From contig NC_090767.1 of NCBI RefSeq assembly GCF_036898095.1, positions 36,364,336 to 36,428,335 on the forward strand: a stretch of 64,000 nucleotides of DNA, written 5' to 3'. How positions within the stretch are numbered: position 1 is the stretch's first letter; the number at the start of each line of letters is the position of its first letter. The DNA is from Palaemon carinicauda. Taxonomy: Eukaryota; Arthropoda; Malacostraca; Decapoda; Palaemonidae. A program made the translations under genes and the position numbers. This document shows positions 25,311 through 36,539 of the stretch, piece after piece. The notes under the pieces are model-generated. The model ran no database searches. It was not told the DNA's origin and was given only the letters and a program-made list of their open reading frames with translations.

Positions 25311-25835
25311 TGAAAACAAAGGCAGACCAAACTTTTAAAAATAACTCAAGAAGCGTTCAACTACGGTTTTCGCTTAACAGCATCTTACTGAGATCGCTTC
25401 TAAGTAATGGGTTAGAGTATCCGTGATTGAAAATAGATAGTTAATAGAATTTTAATAGAAGGATATTGTTAATACAATGCTTCTAGAAGGATAAAATCAC
25501 TTACTACAACACCACATACACTCACTGCACGGACTCCATAGAGTATACAGCGCTTCCTGAAGGCTGAAATCACTAGTTACAACTTGGCAATCATGCACTT
25601 TATTGCATACCCTCTATGTTCAACGGTTAGGAAAGTCTAAAATTATTGACAGATCGTTGATCAGGCAGCCTCAATAACGTAAAAAAAAAAACATACTACA
25701 GAGCTTTAGCAACGTTTACAAGGCTACCTTATCACTTTCACTCACTGCACATCTATAACATTTACAACCCATCCAGAAAGCTCAAATCCCTTGCAATCGT
25801 TTCCTCAGCCAGCCTCCTCAGTATTTATAGCACTT
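25311..25835. other. Unassigned AT-rich stretch inside Gmr1-like copy 1
   Basis: No recognisable coding or repeat unit. It lies between the Tigger-like fragment and the point where the integrase breaks off, so it is probably part of the inserted material. Confidence 0.4.
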
Positions 25836-26209
25836 TCTCTCCCTTACTTCTAGGCAAAGGTCTACCTATATCAATTGCGATATTCTTAAAAGGCTCCCCC
25901 CTCCAATGGAATGTTATATAACGGAGCTCTGGGAATTACTTGATTGGGATTACCATCAACTTGACACTCGTGAGTTTTATCTACCCCTGAAAGTCCTTGA
26001 TCATCATAAACTAATTTCAAAAGTAAATTGCGAAGCTTCCTAGGAATTAGTAATTGTTCAATAATCTCTTTGCTAACTGATTTGGGGCAAACATAATGAC
26101 AAAAGATTTGCATAAAAACAGTATTGGTATAATTATCCAACTGATATTGAAAAATGCAAGTCAGTATCTCATATTCTCTCTGCAAATGGAGTAGCTCATC
26201 CGTATTCAT
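25836..26209 (-). pseudogene. Gmr1-like integrase, N-terminal part
   Basis: It starts with a linker ending DELLHLQREYEI. LLLKLVYDDQGLSGVDKT and HECQVDGNPNQVIP are then the two ends of the zinc (H2C2) region, with about 30 residues between them deleted. PRAPLYNIPLEGGAFKNIAI and DIGRPLPRSKGE follow, so the first catalytic Asp is reached at about 25870 before the sequence is interrupted. It lies immediately after the protease and ahead of RT, a non-canonical place for gypsy integrase. Confidence 0.78.
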
Positions 26210-26479
26210 AATGTTGGTGCCTAAACCATCTCAGTAACTATTACTTAAATCCAGTATATCGACTATGTCTACATCACTTTTCTTGACAGTTACATCGTAA
26301 GCTTCTCTAACACTTTCACCACCGATAGGGTCATCCTTTTCAGCCAGAGTCCTGCTAAGATTAAAATCAACGCTTCCATCAAACACGTTCGAATCCATAA
26401 AAAAACTATGACAGTAGTGTATATCTGTAACTAAATTGACCTACTCACTACCATTTTAAAAACTTAAACCTCACTTACA

Positions 26480-26770
26480 ATAGAATTCACACTTTTTGAT
26501 ATAGTTCAATCATTACCGACTATAATGAAAACGCTGACATTAGGCGTATGGCCTAAAACTGTTAGTTTTACATATTTTGTAAGTTCATTTTCAAAGAACA
26601 AACAAACAATAAAATTGTTTAAAAACGTACCTAACATAACTTTTTCTTTCATATTGAATATGGTTCTTGCTGGGACACCAACTATTCTAATGAGGGGGAC
26701 AGCCGCTTTGGTGTCCCTAAGTAAGAAACTTCTCTCAAGCACACTCCTTCAAGAGAGGAAACTACACCTT
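26480..26770 (-). pseudogene. Gmr1-like protease, active site altered
   Basis: LLRDTKAAVPLIRIVGVPAR is the retropepsin active site, with DTG changed to DTK. KEKVMLGTFLNNFIVCLFF and VSVFIIVGND match the body and the terminal IIGND signature seen in the related copy. The spacing to the integrase linker (DGLGTNI near 26210) is the same as in the second copy. Confidence 0.72.
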
Positions 26771-26929
26771 CAGACAAGAAATTTCCATAAATGGTCCTAG
26801 TTTCTTTTATAATTTCATTAACTAGAGACACGGGTTTATTGAAATTTCTCACCTTCTCCATACAATTCCTTGCTAGATATCTTTTCTAATTACATCGAAA
26901 AAAAAAAATATCTCCATCCTACTACCTGT

Positions 26930-27850
26930 TCATTTGCTCTTGCAAAACATGGAAGTATGACCTGGTTTTCTACAAGCACAACAATAATCAAATTTACCTG
27001 TATTACTATTGTTAAAACTGCTTATACCATGTTGAATCTTACAAGAGAAAGGATTATTTTGCTTCTTACTATCACTCAAACTCATATACCAATCTTTTCG
27101 CTTCTGTTGAAGATTTTTCATGGGTATTTCTTATAAATACCTTAAATATCTGGGGATGTGTTATCTCTAATGTTTTCTAGCAAAAACTAAATTCTTGAGA
27201 TCATCAAAATTATAAAATTTAGCAGGGGTTAACTAACCTCATTATTATATTTCGAAATTCTTTCCATATGCTATATATGTGCTGCTCTCATCAATACTGA
27301 AACTTCTGAATTTCTTATGGTACATCTCGGGTACTAACCTGAATGCACTAAATACAGTTTCCTTAACAATATCATAGTACTTGATCTCATCGTCAGAGAT
27401 ACAACTATACACAGAGAGTGCCGTACCACTATAAATACAAAATCCACCGGCTTTCTGGACAACCCACTCTGTTTTATAACTTTTTGAAAGAGATGAAATA
27501 TTCCGTTACATCTTCCTCAATTAACTTTGTCATTAATTTAAACACTGCTCCCCTTTCTAAATTATCAGAGTCATCGTTCAATGATGAATCACTACCTTGT
27601 CTGCTACCAGAACCATTACTTCCTTGTCTGCTACCTGGTGGACAATTATGAATATTTTGCAATAGACGAGCGATTTCTAACTCATTCTTACGATGTCTAT
27701 CATTTTCTTCTAGCTGTCTCTAATTTTCTTCTCTCTCAGCTGCTCTTTCCTCTCTCTCTTATGCATTTCCCTCCCTATCATTAAACCATACTCGCTCACG
27801 GCATAGACATCATGACCAAAAAACCTTCCTGACCCTATCAAATCTTTCGT
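26930..27850 (-). pseudogene. Gmr1-like gag
   Basis: Pieces include FKLMTKLIEEDVTEYFISFK (about 27480-27540), the start of a capsid domain with the yFisF signature of SCAN-like gypsy gag, a QGSNGSGSRQGS linker ahead of it, and a zinc knuckle CCACRKPGHTSMFC (about 26935-26980). Several stops and shifts disable it. Confidence 0.7.
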
Positions 27851-27933
27851 TAATATCAATCATTCTGTTTTTTTCTATATTCTCCCGGTTTCACTTGGCA
27901 CCGTTGTCATAAATCGTAGCAAGGTAGCAAAAC

Positions 27934-28606
27934 TGTTATAATCTGGAAATAGTAAGTTTTTTCTTTTTCAACATCTAATATAAAATATTCCAACAACCAA
28001 TAAAATATGGGAAATAAGTATAAAAAGAACCTCACAGAAAACACTATGTTTATTCACAAACTTATTAATAAAGAGAATCAAAGTAGCCATTTTGGTTACT
28101 TTAAATGACAAATAGATTTATTCATAATATTATTAGAAAAGGTGAACAGTCAGTTAGGTAGAATGATACCTAAGGTATATTGAATAGTTTTCTTCAGCGA
28201 TTGTAATTATAATGGTAAAGATGCTTCAAAAGCAACCACTTCGATCACGCCAGAGAGGTTTCTCGGACAAATTTTGAGCCATAACAACTGCGCAGCATGT
28301 GTTAACCATGATGACATTTTTCATAAACAGTGATGTCCCTCAAGGCTTCGTTTCTCAAAAATTGTTTACTCAACTGATTAAAGCAATGACATCTTAGCCG
28401 AAAAAAGAAGGTTCCTTTACTACTGCACACACTCGTAATTGAGGCTCGGTTTATTGCTATAATGCAGACGAGAGTAGTATGATGACAAATTTGAACAAAC
28501 ATTACGGTAGTTGAATCTCATCTTGCTGCAAAAACTTTGGGAATGAATATATATTTTTGTGTTTTAATGATATATTTGTTCAATAATATTGTATATACTA
28601 ATGACA
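27934..28606 (-). repeat. 5' LTR of Gmr1-like copy 1, shortened
   Basis: Matches the other LTRs at both ends (plus-strand TGTTATAATC at the left, TACTAATGACA at the right) and at TTTCATAAACA... and GCTTCGTTTCTCAAAA blocks. At 673 bp it lacks about 400 bp of the 1.1-kb LTR. A primer-site-like segment lies just left of it (about 27910-27930). Confidence 0.75.
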
Positions 28607-29095
28607 TCGTCTTTCACTTAAACCATATGGCTCTGTCACTCACTGTCCGAAGGAAAAGTCAAGCCTTTTGGCTGATGTGTTTGATAGTAAGCAAAGAAAT
28701 GAGAAACTTGATCTTCCTTATTTTTGTTCTCTTGAGCCTAAACTTTTGAAATCAAAGCTCTCATGATGGACCTAATGCTTACAGAATTATAGACCAAAAG
28801 GTTATTTTTCATTTGTTTATTTTATATAGACTGCAAATTTCTTAGCTCTAAAGTTATTTGTTATTTTCTTGTAGTTAGCAAGATGTTCTTTTAAGACTGG
28901 TTGGAGATTTGGTAACGTTAATCCATCATGTAAATGCGTTTGTTAAAGCTCAAGTTTTCGTATGATTGACATCCCTTTTTAGTAGTGCCTTTGACTGTAT
29001 TAGAAATTAGGCCCCTGTTTTCATAATCAAACATATGTGAGTGAAGGAGTCATTTCTTACCAGCGCTAATAAAATGAGAGTTCTCGAACAGAATT
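28607..29095 (+). pseudogene. LINE copy 1, right part (linker and RT start)
   Basis: Resumes the LINE interrupted at 20377: CACTTAAACCATATGGCTC matches the region at 36860 in the better copy, followed by SLTVRRKSQAFWLM-type reading and then RT remains near 28955-29090, with an internal deletion. No open frame survives. Confidence 0.72.
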
Positions 29096-30667
29096 TCCCT
29101 TCTTGAGGACATAGATAGCTAATGACTCATCTAAGTAATTCTTTATATAGTAGGTGCTTCTTTGACCGAGTGTCTTCATTATCAGTTAGAGCGCCACCAG
29201 TTTTCATACATTTTATGGGAAATTTTGCTAACTTAGGTGACCATTTTCCAAATGCAATGGTCTCTTCTGAATGATCTCCCAAACCCCACCATGAGGCATC
29301 TATTTTGGAGATCATGGTAAGGGAAGTAAGGACCATTTTGACCAATATATGAAAGGAATTTGATATTGTCCATGGTCTGAGAATTCTTTTACAATAACCA
29401 TATATCTAAGCCTAATAGTTTTAAAACCGTATCAGAGCTGCCTTTCTCCACACCCAATTGAAATCTTCCGATATTTTCTTTAACACTGGTCAACTACCAA
29501 GAAAAACTGAAGCAGATATAAATTTTTCCCTCGTTAACTCCTGAAGAAATGTATATACCCTTGGTTAGAATTATTTGCTGCGATGCTTCTGTTATGGTTA
29601 ATCAAGTTTCCCCCATATTTCATGGGTTAGCAACTTGATATCTTTCCTTAAATTATTCTTGATTTTGCAAAGATGATTAGGATGCCTTGATTTTTAAGTG
29701 CTTGCTGAACTTGATTTTTTTATTTGAGGCATAAATCTTTTATGTCCGTCCAAATAAGCCAGCAACCTAAATAACCTATGATCTGAACACTCTGACACCA
29801 CAAAAGTTTGAACACTTACTTCACTTGCTATGTAAACTCTCTTATGATAGTAAGACTTAGGGCATTCCAGTCAGCGTCTTTTATATCAGTAGTACAAGTC
29901 TGAGCCCTTCTGAGTAGTAATTGGTAAACACAGAATATGATTGTCATTTTGAATGGATCATATGACGTGTGGATCTGGTGAGCTTTTTTCTAATGGAATC
30001 TTAGAAATGTACACCTTTCTATGAGTCTTTTTTCTAGCAACATGCTTCCAAAGGAGTCGAGTTCCAGGGTCCTGTGCTGATGCAAATTTGGGCGTGAAGT
30101 TTTTGATATCCTTAACCAACAGAGATACCTTGGCGTTTTGCTCTGTGCCTTTGGAGAAAAGGTTTTACTTACCACAAAACACATGGGGACATCAGCAAAC
30201 TGAAGTCCATTACTGACATTATCCCCTGGATCTATGTGCTTCACAAGCTCTTTTTCTTCCCTCGTACATTGTCCAACGCCTTACCTATCTGTATGGCCTA
30301 AGTTAAACTAGCTCTGAGATATGGCATTATAATGGGAAAAAGTAGTGTTGCTGCCCTTGTCACTCCAAAGGAAAATTTTGTGTATTTGATGTCAAGTGTA
30401 GGAATGAGAAACTGAGGCATGACTCTTCGTTTAGTGCTTATGACTTTACTGTTAGGGCTTATCAGTCTTTGTTTTTATAGAAATATTCGAAAATCTTTCT
30501 TTGACTTCTCCAGAACTGGTAATTGGCTCCACTTTGACTTTGTGTCTGCTCTCTTTCTCCACATTAAACTTTTTCAGCATACGAAAACTCAATTTGAACT
30601 TTTATCTTATGTAGTTATGCAAAGCCTTGTAGTTTGGTATGGAAAGTAGCTTTGTACTGCTGCAGTT
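29096..30667 (-). other. Unassigned stretch with small minus-strand frames
   Basis: Minus-strand frames at 29990-30244 (KHIDPGDNVSNGLQFADVPM) and 29127-29345 read coherently, and a consensus-like splice donor (GTGGTAAGT) sits inside the first at about 30165-30173. They may be pieces of an unrecognised element or gene. I see no family signature and assign no function. Confidence 0.3.
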
Positions 30668-31751
30668 TGTTACGATCCTAACATTGAAATAAATATTTCC
30701 AACAACAAACATTGAAAAAGGAGAAATGAATATAAAAACAAACTCATGAAAAAATACAACATATATATTCACAAACTTATATATAAAGAAAATTAATGTT
30801 ACTAATTCGTTTACTTCAAATGACAAATCAAATCAATTAAAACATCAATAGGAAAGGGGAACAGTCAGAAGGGTAGAAATACTTAAGGAATGGTTTTCTG
30901 CAGCTGCTGAGATGATACAAGTATGGAGACTGCAGGCTTCAGAACGTTGCAGAAGGGTGGCGCCACGGAAGTTCAGAGAAACTGGCATGACGACCGAATT
31001 CAAAGACGTCACAGAAAGGGTGGTATCAAGATGGGACATCAGAAGTCTTCTCCACAAATTCGATGATAGAGTTGAACTAAGGCAGGCTGCTGGCAGTGTG
31101 GGCTACATCTCGTCACAAGCAGGGAGGGGTGGTTGCTTAGATTTTTCTCTTCTTAGTGATAACACGATGTACAGATAGGTGTTTATTTTCTGAAGGGAAG
31201 GTTAGAATCTAGCTCTATCAGACTTCGTGTTTCTTTTCTTCATATATCATTAGGACTGATATAGTCCCTCTCCTATTTACCCTGGACAGTTTCTTCTTGA
31301 AGTTTATATACCAAAGGAAGGCGTTTATTCACAATTCTGTGTCTCTATTTCCTTCCTCAAAAACGCCCACTTTAATCACGCCATTGAGGCTTCAAGAAGA
31401 AATTAAGGATGCAATCTGGACCAGATGTTAAGTTGTAAGAAAAGGGCAGCACGTGTCCACCCATGGTGACATATTTCCTAAACACGGATATTCCTCATGC
31501 TCTGTTTCTCAAAATATGCTTACTCCACTGATTAAGACGATGACATCTTGGTCAAAACAGGACAGTTCCCTTATCTCGGCAGATGCTCTCGTCGAGGCTT
31601 GGTTTACTTTCAAAATGCTGACAACAGTGAAGTGATGACAGGTTTGACCAAACCATACGGTAGTTGAAACTCGTCTAGCTGCACACACATTGGGGATAGA
31701 TATTTTTTTTTATAGCATATCCTTTTAAAAGTATTGTATCTACCCATGACA
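30668..31751 (-). repeat. 3' LTR of Gmr1-like copy 2
   Basis: On the minus strand it runs from TGTCATGGGTA at 31751 to GATCGTAACA at 30668. It is colinear with 35260-36241 (shared: GGGAACAGTCAGAA, GTCACAGAAAGGGTGG, GACATCAGAAGTCTTCT or its variant, CAAACACGGAT-type block). Divergence is clearly more than a few percent, so the copy is not recent. Confidence 0.85.
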
Positions 31752-31964
31752 CGTTCCCCAAAAAGAAAAAAAATCTACTGAATTAACTTTTCTTAGAATG
31801 TCCTTTATGCAAAAACGTATTCATCCCTGAACTGAGGAACATCTGCATGAAGTTTCAACTTAACATCAGCCAAACATTCTTCTTCCAAATGCCATTCACT
31901 CAACAGAAGACTTCAGGAAAAAAATAAACTTTATTTTTTTCATGAAAAAATAAAATTTCTTATC

Positions 31965-32366
31965 CACAAAAGTCTCTGGAAAGACTTTCAGCTATCATAT
32001 TATTCTTTCCTTTTGCATGAATTATTTTCAGATAGTAATCTTATAGCTCTAATCTCCAACGCAATTTCTTCTCAATAGTTGAATAATTCGTTGAGCTATA
32101 TTCAGTTTCTTTGAATAATATGCAACTGGGTGCTTTGTCCCACCCACTCCATGTAACAATACTCCTCCTATACCAATGTTACTAGCATCAATCGCTAAAT
32201 TAAATCCCTTGCTATAATCAGGTAATATTATTAATGGCCCGTGAAGCATTACAGCCTTTAATTTTTTGAAAGCTTGTACACATTTCTCATCAAATAAAAA
32301 ACTTCGTCCCTTCTTGAAAAGATTAGGTATGGGAGCTCTTATTTCTGAAAAAAAAATTGGGTACAA
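31965..32366 (-). pseudogene. Gmr1-like RNase H
   Basis: FNLAIDASNIGIGGVLLHG carries the first catalytic Asp. KHPVAYYSKKLNIAQR follows, then a frame break, and the end HAKGKNNMIAESLSRDF lies at about 31965-32015. The upstream LFKKGRSFLFDEKCVQAF is the RT connection. The domain is followed only by about 210 bp of non-coding DNA and the LTR. Confidence 0.85.
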
Positions 32367-32499
32367 ATCTACTGATAAATGAAACCATCCTGAGAAATCT
32401 CATGGCCTACGTTTTAGTTGCTGTGATTGGGAAACTGATGATGGCTCCTGTGTTCCCCCTTTTTAGGGAAAATGTTATGGAGACCCACTTTATGCCCAT

Positions 32500-33060
32500 G
32501 ATAAGTGATAAAGGTTTTCCCTTATTCCAATTTCTTTAAATTTTATACAAGGTTTGCTTTTTCCATGTCCGTCAGGACTTTAGCTAATATTCGTAAATGT
32601 TCTTCCCAAGTTTCTGAAAATATAATAAGAACATCTAAATACACAACGCAGTTATCAATATCATTTAAAACTTTATTAGTTAATTTTTGGAAAGTTCTGT
32701 CTGCCTTTCTTAACCCAAATTGCATTACTTTACGTTCATAACTACCGAACGGTGTTATAGAAGCGGATATTTTCTCAATTCCTTTGCCTAGAGTTACTTG
32801 TCAATAACCTTTGGCCAAATCATCCATGGAGAGGAATATAACATTTCCAATCCCATCTAAGCAATCATTGATCCTGGGAATTGGGAAATTACTTTGCATA
32901 GTAACACTGTTTACTTTTCTGAAACCAATGCACAATCTATCTAATCCATGTTCCTTTTTTACCAGAACTAAAGGAAAACACCATTCACTCTCGCTCGGAT
33001 CTATCAAATCATTATATAAAATATACTTTATTTCCTTTCCAATATAATTATCTTTTCTGC
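32500..33060 (-). pseudogene. Gmr1-like reverse transcriptase
   Basis: IDPSESEWCFPLVLVKKEHG and RLCIGFRKVNSVTMQSNFPI (about 32880-33007) are RT fingers and palm. IFLSMDDLAKGY holds the first catalytic Asp. MQFGLRKADRTFQKLTNKVL, then VVYLDVLIIFSETWEEHLR (about 32600-32700), shows the YxDD box as YLDV. Frame breaks lie near 32730-32800. Confidence 0.87.
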
Positions 33061-33289
33061 AATCAAACGATACAGACTTTGTTTAATGGGTTTAGTGTCC
33101 TATAATTCAATATCATGTTCTAAAAGATTTGTTAACTCTAATTTATCAATAACAATTTCTGGAGATTTTAGAAAAACATATAATTCCCTCCGATTTTTTT
33201 TAATCTAGAGTTAGATTACTTGAAATTATTAAGCACATCAAAGTTTATCACAAAACTAATTTCTCGCTGCGACTCAGTTATTACTGGTA

Positions 33290-33640
33290 GTGGGCGTTCG
33301 TTGTATTTCCTTTGCAAGTTTATGTGCAGCCACATAGCTCTACGTCCACCCATATCAGTTAAGTAATTCAAATGATTCCCTTTTTTTTAAGATAGGAAAA
33401 GAAACTTCAAGTTTATAAAACAATGAGGGACTTTCTTCCTAAATTAGTACTAAGACTTCTTCTCCTACACGGAAATTTCTCTCCTTTGCCTTAAGTTCGT
33501 ACCTTCTTTTAGTGTCCCCTTGGCTGTTGCTCTCATTTTCAATTGCTAATTTCCAAGCTTTAATTAAATTTTTCTTGTAATTCTCTAAATTCTTAATGTT
33601 AGTGCCTAAACCATTGTAGGAACTATTACTTGAATCCACT
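33290..33640 (-). pseudogene. Gmr1-like integrase C-terminal domain, upstream of RT
   Basis: NYKKNLIKAWKLAIENES, then RRYELKAKERNFRVGEEVLV and LI, is the helix and Gx(D/E)xVLV strand of the gypsy integrase C-terminal domain. After a stop, LHINLQRKYNERPLPVI (about 33300-33350) is the terminal HINxxxxY signature. The fragment joins directly to the protease linker (GLGTNI, about 33600-33620), so the N-terminal and core regions are deleted. RT starts about 230 bp further on. This fixes integrase before RT. Confidence 0.82.
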
Positions 33641-33899
33641 ACATCGACTATGTCTACGTCACTACTTTCGACAGCTACATCATCAACTTGTCAAACACCG
33701 TCAACACCAATGGGGTAGGTTATCTCAGCCCCACGCTTGCTAAGATCAACCTCACCACCTCCATTAAATTTGAATACTCTACCAAACTATAATCGTAGTC
33801 TATATCTGTATCTAAACCTAACCTACTTTTTACCATTTCCCACACTCGAACCTGACTAAAAAAATTGATTAAACCATTTGGATGTAGTTATATCATTAC

Positions 33900-34180
33900 C
33901 GATAATAATGGCAATGCCTTCAATAGGCAAATAGTCTCAAATTAATAGTTTTCAATCTATTGACACTACCGGACTTTTCAAGTTTCATCTTCAACAAAGG
34001 ACAAACAACGCAAGTATTCGGAAACCAACCTAACATAACTCTTTTTCACATTGATTTTTGCCCTTGGTGACATACTCTCTTTCCTAAAAAGAGAAACGGC
34101 TACTCCGGTGTCCCAAAGCTAAACAGCTTCTCTTGAATCACCTCCTTCAAGCGAAGAAACTACAGCTTTAGACAAAAAAT
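33900..34180 (-). pseudogene. Gmr1-like protease, DTG retained
   Basis: SLEGGDSREAV, a stop, then LWDTGVAVSLFRKESM (about 34060-34150) gives the retropepsin DTG triplet. Downstream reading is disrupted by shifts. It is colinear with 26480-26770 in copy 1. Confidence 0.72.
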
Positions 34181-34327
34181 CTCCGTAAAATGTCCTAGTT
34201 TCTTTCTTAATGTCATTTCTGCTTGACGAAAGATTAAGTTGAGACCCTGGTTTCTTGACGTTGTTCTCATTTACTATACAGTTCCTTGCTATATGCCCAT
34301 TCTTATTACATTGATAATAAATTATCT

Positions 34328-35217
34328 CTAAACTACTACCTTCCCTTTAACTCTTACAAAACTTTGGAGCAAGACCTGGTTTTCCACATGTAAAACAATA
34401 ATAATGTTAATCATATTTATCTGTATTACTCTTGCTAAAACTATTGTTACTTTGTTGCATCTTCTTAACGAAGGATTATTTTTCTTCTTAATATCACTTA
34501 AACTGTGAGTAGGACTGTACTCATATGCCAACCTTGTTGCATCTGTAAAAGACTTTTAGCGCCTAACTTCTATATATCACTTTCTGTCTGGAGATATGTT
34601 ATCTTTGAAGTTTTCTAACAAAATTAAGTTCTTGAGATAATGAAAAGTATCTACTTCAGCAAAAGTTAAAAACTCACAAAATGACCTTTCTAACTACTTC
34701 CCGTATTCCACACAAGTGTTACACTCATCCCTTTTCAAACTTCTGAATTTCTTACTGTACACCTCTGATACTAACAGTTTTTTTATTAGTATCAAAGTCC
34801 TTACTTTCATCCTCAGACATACAACTATACACAAAAAAGTGCCCTACCACTTAAAACTGATAGTAAATAAAAAGTATACTTTTTGGGGGGAGAACCTACT
34901 CTGTTCATTAACTTTTCAAAAGACATGAAATATTTCGTCATCAAATTTTGGAATTAATGTCAACACTGCACCCATATATTATGAAGATTTTGCCTCAAAC
35001 CAGCGATTTCGAACTCATGCTAATGCTGTTTCTCATTTTTTTCTCGCTGTCTTTCATTTTTTTTTCTTTCAGCTGCTCTTTCGTGTGTCTCATACATTTC
35101 CTGTTCTCGCCTAAAAACATACTCTAAGAGAGCATCGCCATCTAGACCCCGAAGTTCACCTGAAGTTATCAACCCGTTTGTAATCTTACTTATTCTGCTT
35201 CTTTCTATAATCTCCAA
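34328..35217 (-). pseudogene. Gmr1-like gag
   Basis: It starts with MEIIERSRISKITNGLITSG, then GLDGDALLEYVFRREQE and a charged helix (35020-35217), the N-terminal region of this gag type. A zinc knuckle remnant CFTCGKPGLAPKFC (about 34345-34400) has Leu at the His position. The capsid region between them is broken. Confidence 0.7.
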
Positions 35218-35259
35218 TTCAATTGGTTACGTTGTCGAAAATCGTGCTAGGTTGCCAAC

Positions 35260-36241
35260 TATTACGATCTTACCATCGCCACAGGCTCTTAGAAAAGTTA
35301 AAATAAAGGTTTCTAACAACCACTATTGAAATATGTGAAATGAATATAAAAAGAAAAGCAAAGGGGAACAGTCAGAAAGGTAGAAGGGTTTTCTACATCT
35401 GCTGAGACGATATGGGTAATGAAACTTCCACCTTAAGAACATTGCAGAAGGGCGGCAGAAGTTCTGATAAAACTGGCACGATGACCGGACTCAAAGAGGT
35501 CACAGAAAGGGTGGCATCAAGATTGAACATCAGAAGTCTTCTAAAAAAATTCGATGTTAGTATTGAACTAAGGCAGGCTGCAGGCAGTGTTGGCTTTTTT
35601 TCGTCACAAGCTGGGAGGGCTGGCTGCTTCAATTTGTCTCTTCTCATCTATAGCATGATTTAGATATAGTTGTTTTTTTTCTGAAGGGAAGGTTAGAATC
35701 TGGCTCTATCAGATTTCTGGTATACTCTGCTTCTTATATCATTATGACTTGGTTCTCATCTCCTTCGGACATGGTTCCTCTCGTCTTATGTCCTGTACTA
35801 TCTCCCATGGAAAATTACCGTTGGCAGTGGTCATTTCCATAGACGGTCTTTTTTTTTAACAATTTGAGTGTCTATAGACATCCTCAAAAACGCCCACTTT
35901 AATTACGCCATAGAAGCTTCTAGAAGAAATTACTGATGCAATCTTGACCACATGTTATGTTGTAACAAAGGGGCAGCACGCGTTCAGCCATGAAGACATA
36001 TTTCATAAACACGGATAGCCCTCTGGCTCGGTTTCTCAATACGCTGACTCCACTGATTAAGATGCTGACATCTCGGTCCAAACAGGACTATCCCCTTATC
36101 GTGTCATGTTCTCTCGTCGAGGCTTGGTTTACTTACAAAATGTTGACGATAATGAAGTGATGACAGGTGCTCACACTTTGGGATAGATATTTTTGTCTCT
36201 AATAACATATTCACTAAAAATTATGTATACTACCCATGACA
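35260..36241 (-). repeat. 5' LTR of Gmr1-like copy 2
   Basis: 982 bp, colinear with 30668-31751. The inner end abuts the primer-site candidate at 35246-35257; the outer end is ACCCATGACA at 36241. Confidence 0.85.
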
Positions 36242-36539
36242 CAGTGATAATCTGGAGTCCCCTTATATCCCTGTCTTTCATTGGAAGCTAAAGCCAGGCA
36301 TTGAATTTCGCAGTAATAAGATGATCTGTTTTAAGGAACCAGAGTCGACCAATTAATGATTACCTACCTGAGTTTCCTAATATAGATCTGTGAAACAATA
36401 ATATTCTTTAGTATATACTCCTAAAGAGGTGCTACCTCCTTGGACTAAAACGGATCACGTTTTAAAAGAACCCCTCTCATTAACTCAAATAAATATTTTA
36501 CTATTTAGGTATAAAAGGGAATTTACTGGCATAGCTCTG

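Larger units (their letters stand above)
20378..28606 (-). mobile_element. Gmr1-like Ty3/gypsy element copy 1 (PR-IN-RT-RNase H order), with nested insertions
   Basis: Left to right it contains 3' LTR (20378-21476), RNase H and RT (21680-22570), foreign sequence with a 35-bp minisatellite and a dead Tigger-like fragment (about 22600-25835), integrase N-terminal part (25840-26209), protease (about 26480-26770), gag (about 26930-27850) and 5' LTR (27934-28606). On its sense (minus) strand the order is gag-PR-IN-RT-RH. It splits a LINE whose halves end at 20377 and resume at 28607. Confidence 0.82.
30668..36241 (-). mobile_element. Gmr1-like Ty3/gypsy element copy 2, both LTRs present
   Basis: 5574 bp with LTRs at 30668-31751 and 35260-36241, a primer-site candidate TGGCAACCTAGC at 35246-35257 (minus), a G-rich tract before the 3' LTR (about 31752-31775), and flanks CAGTT (30663-30667) and CAGTG (36242-36246) as a probable decayed target duplication. 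The internal order on the minus strand is gag, PR, IN C-terminal part, RT, RNase H. The integrase N-terminal and core regions are deleted. All domains carry stops or shifts. Confidence 0.85.

Noticed and set aside
25886..28606. Treating 20378-22570 and 25836-28606 as two separate gypsy elements
   Set aside because: The outer ends abut the two halves of one LINE, and the domains are complementary, so one element with inner insertions is simpler.
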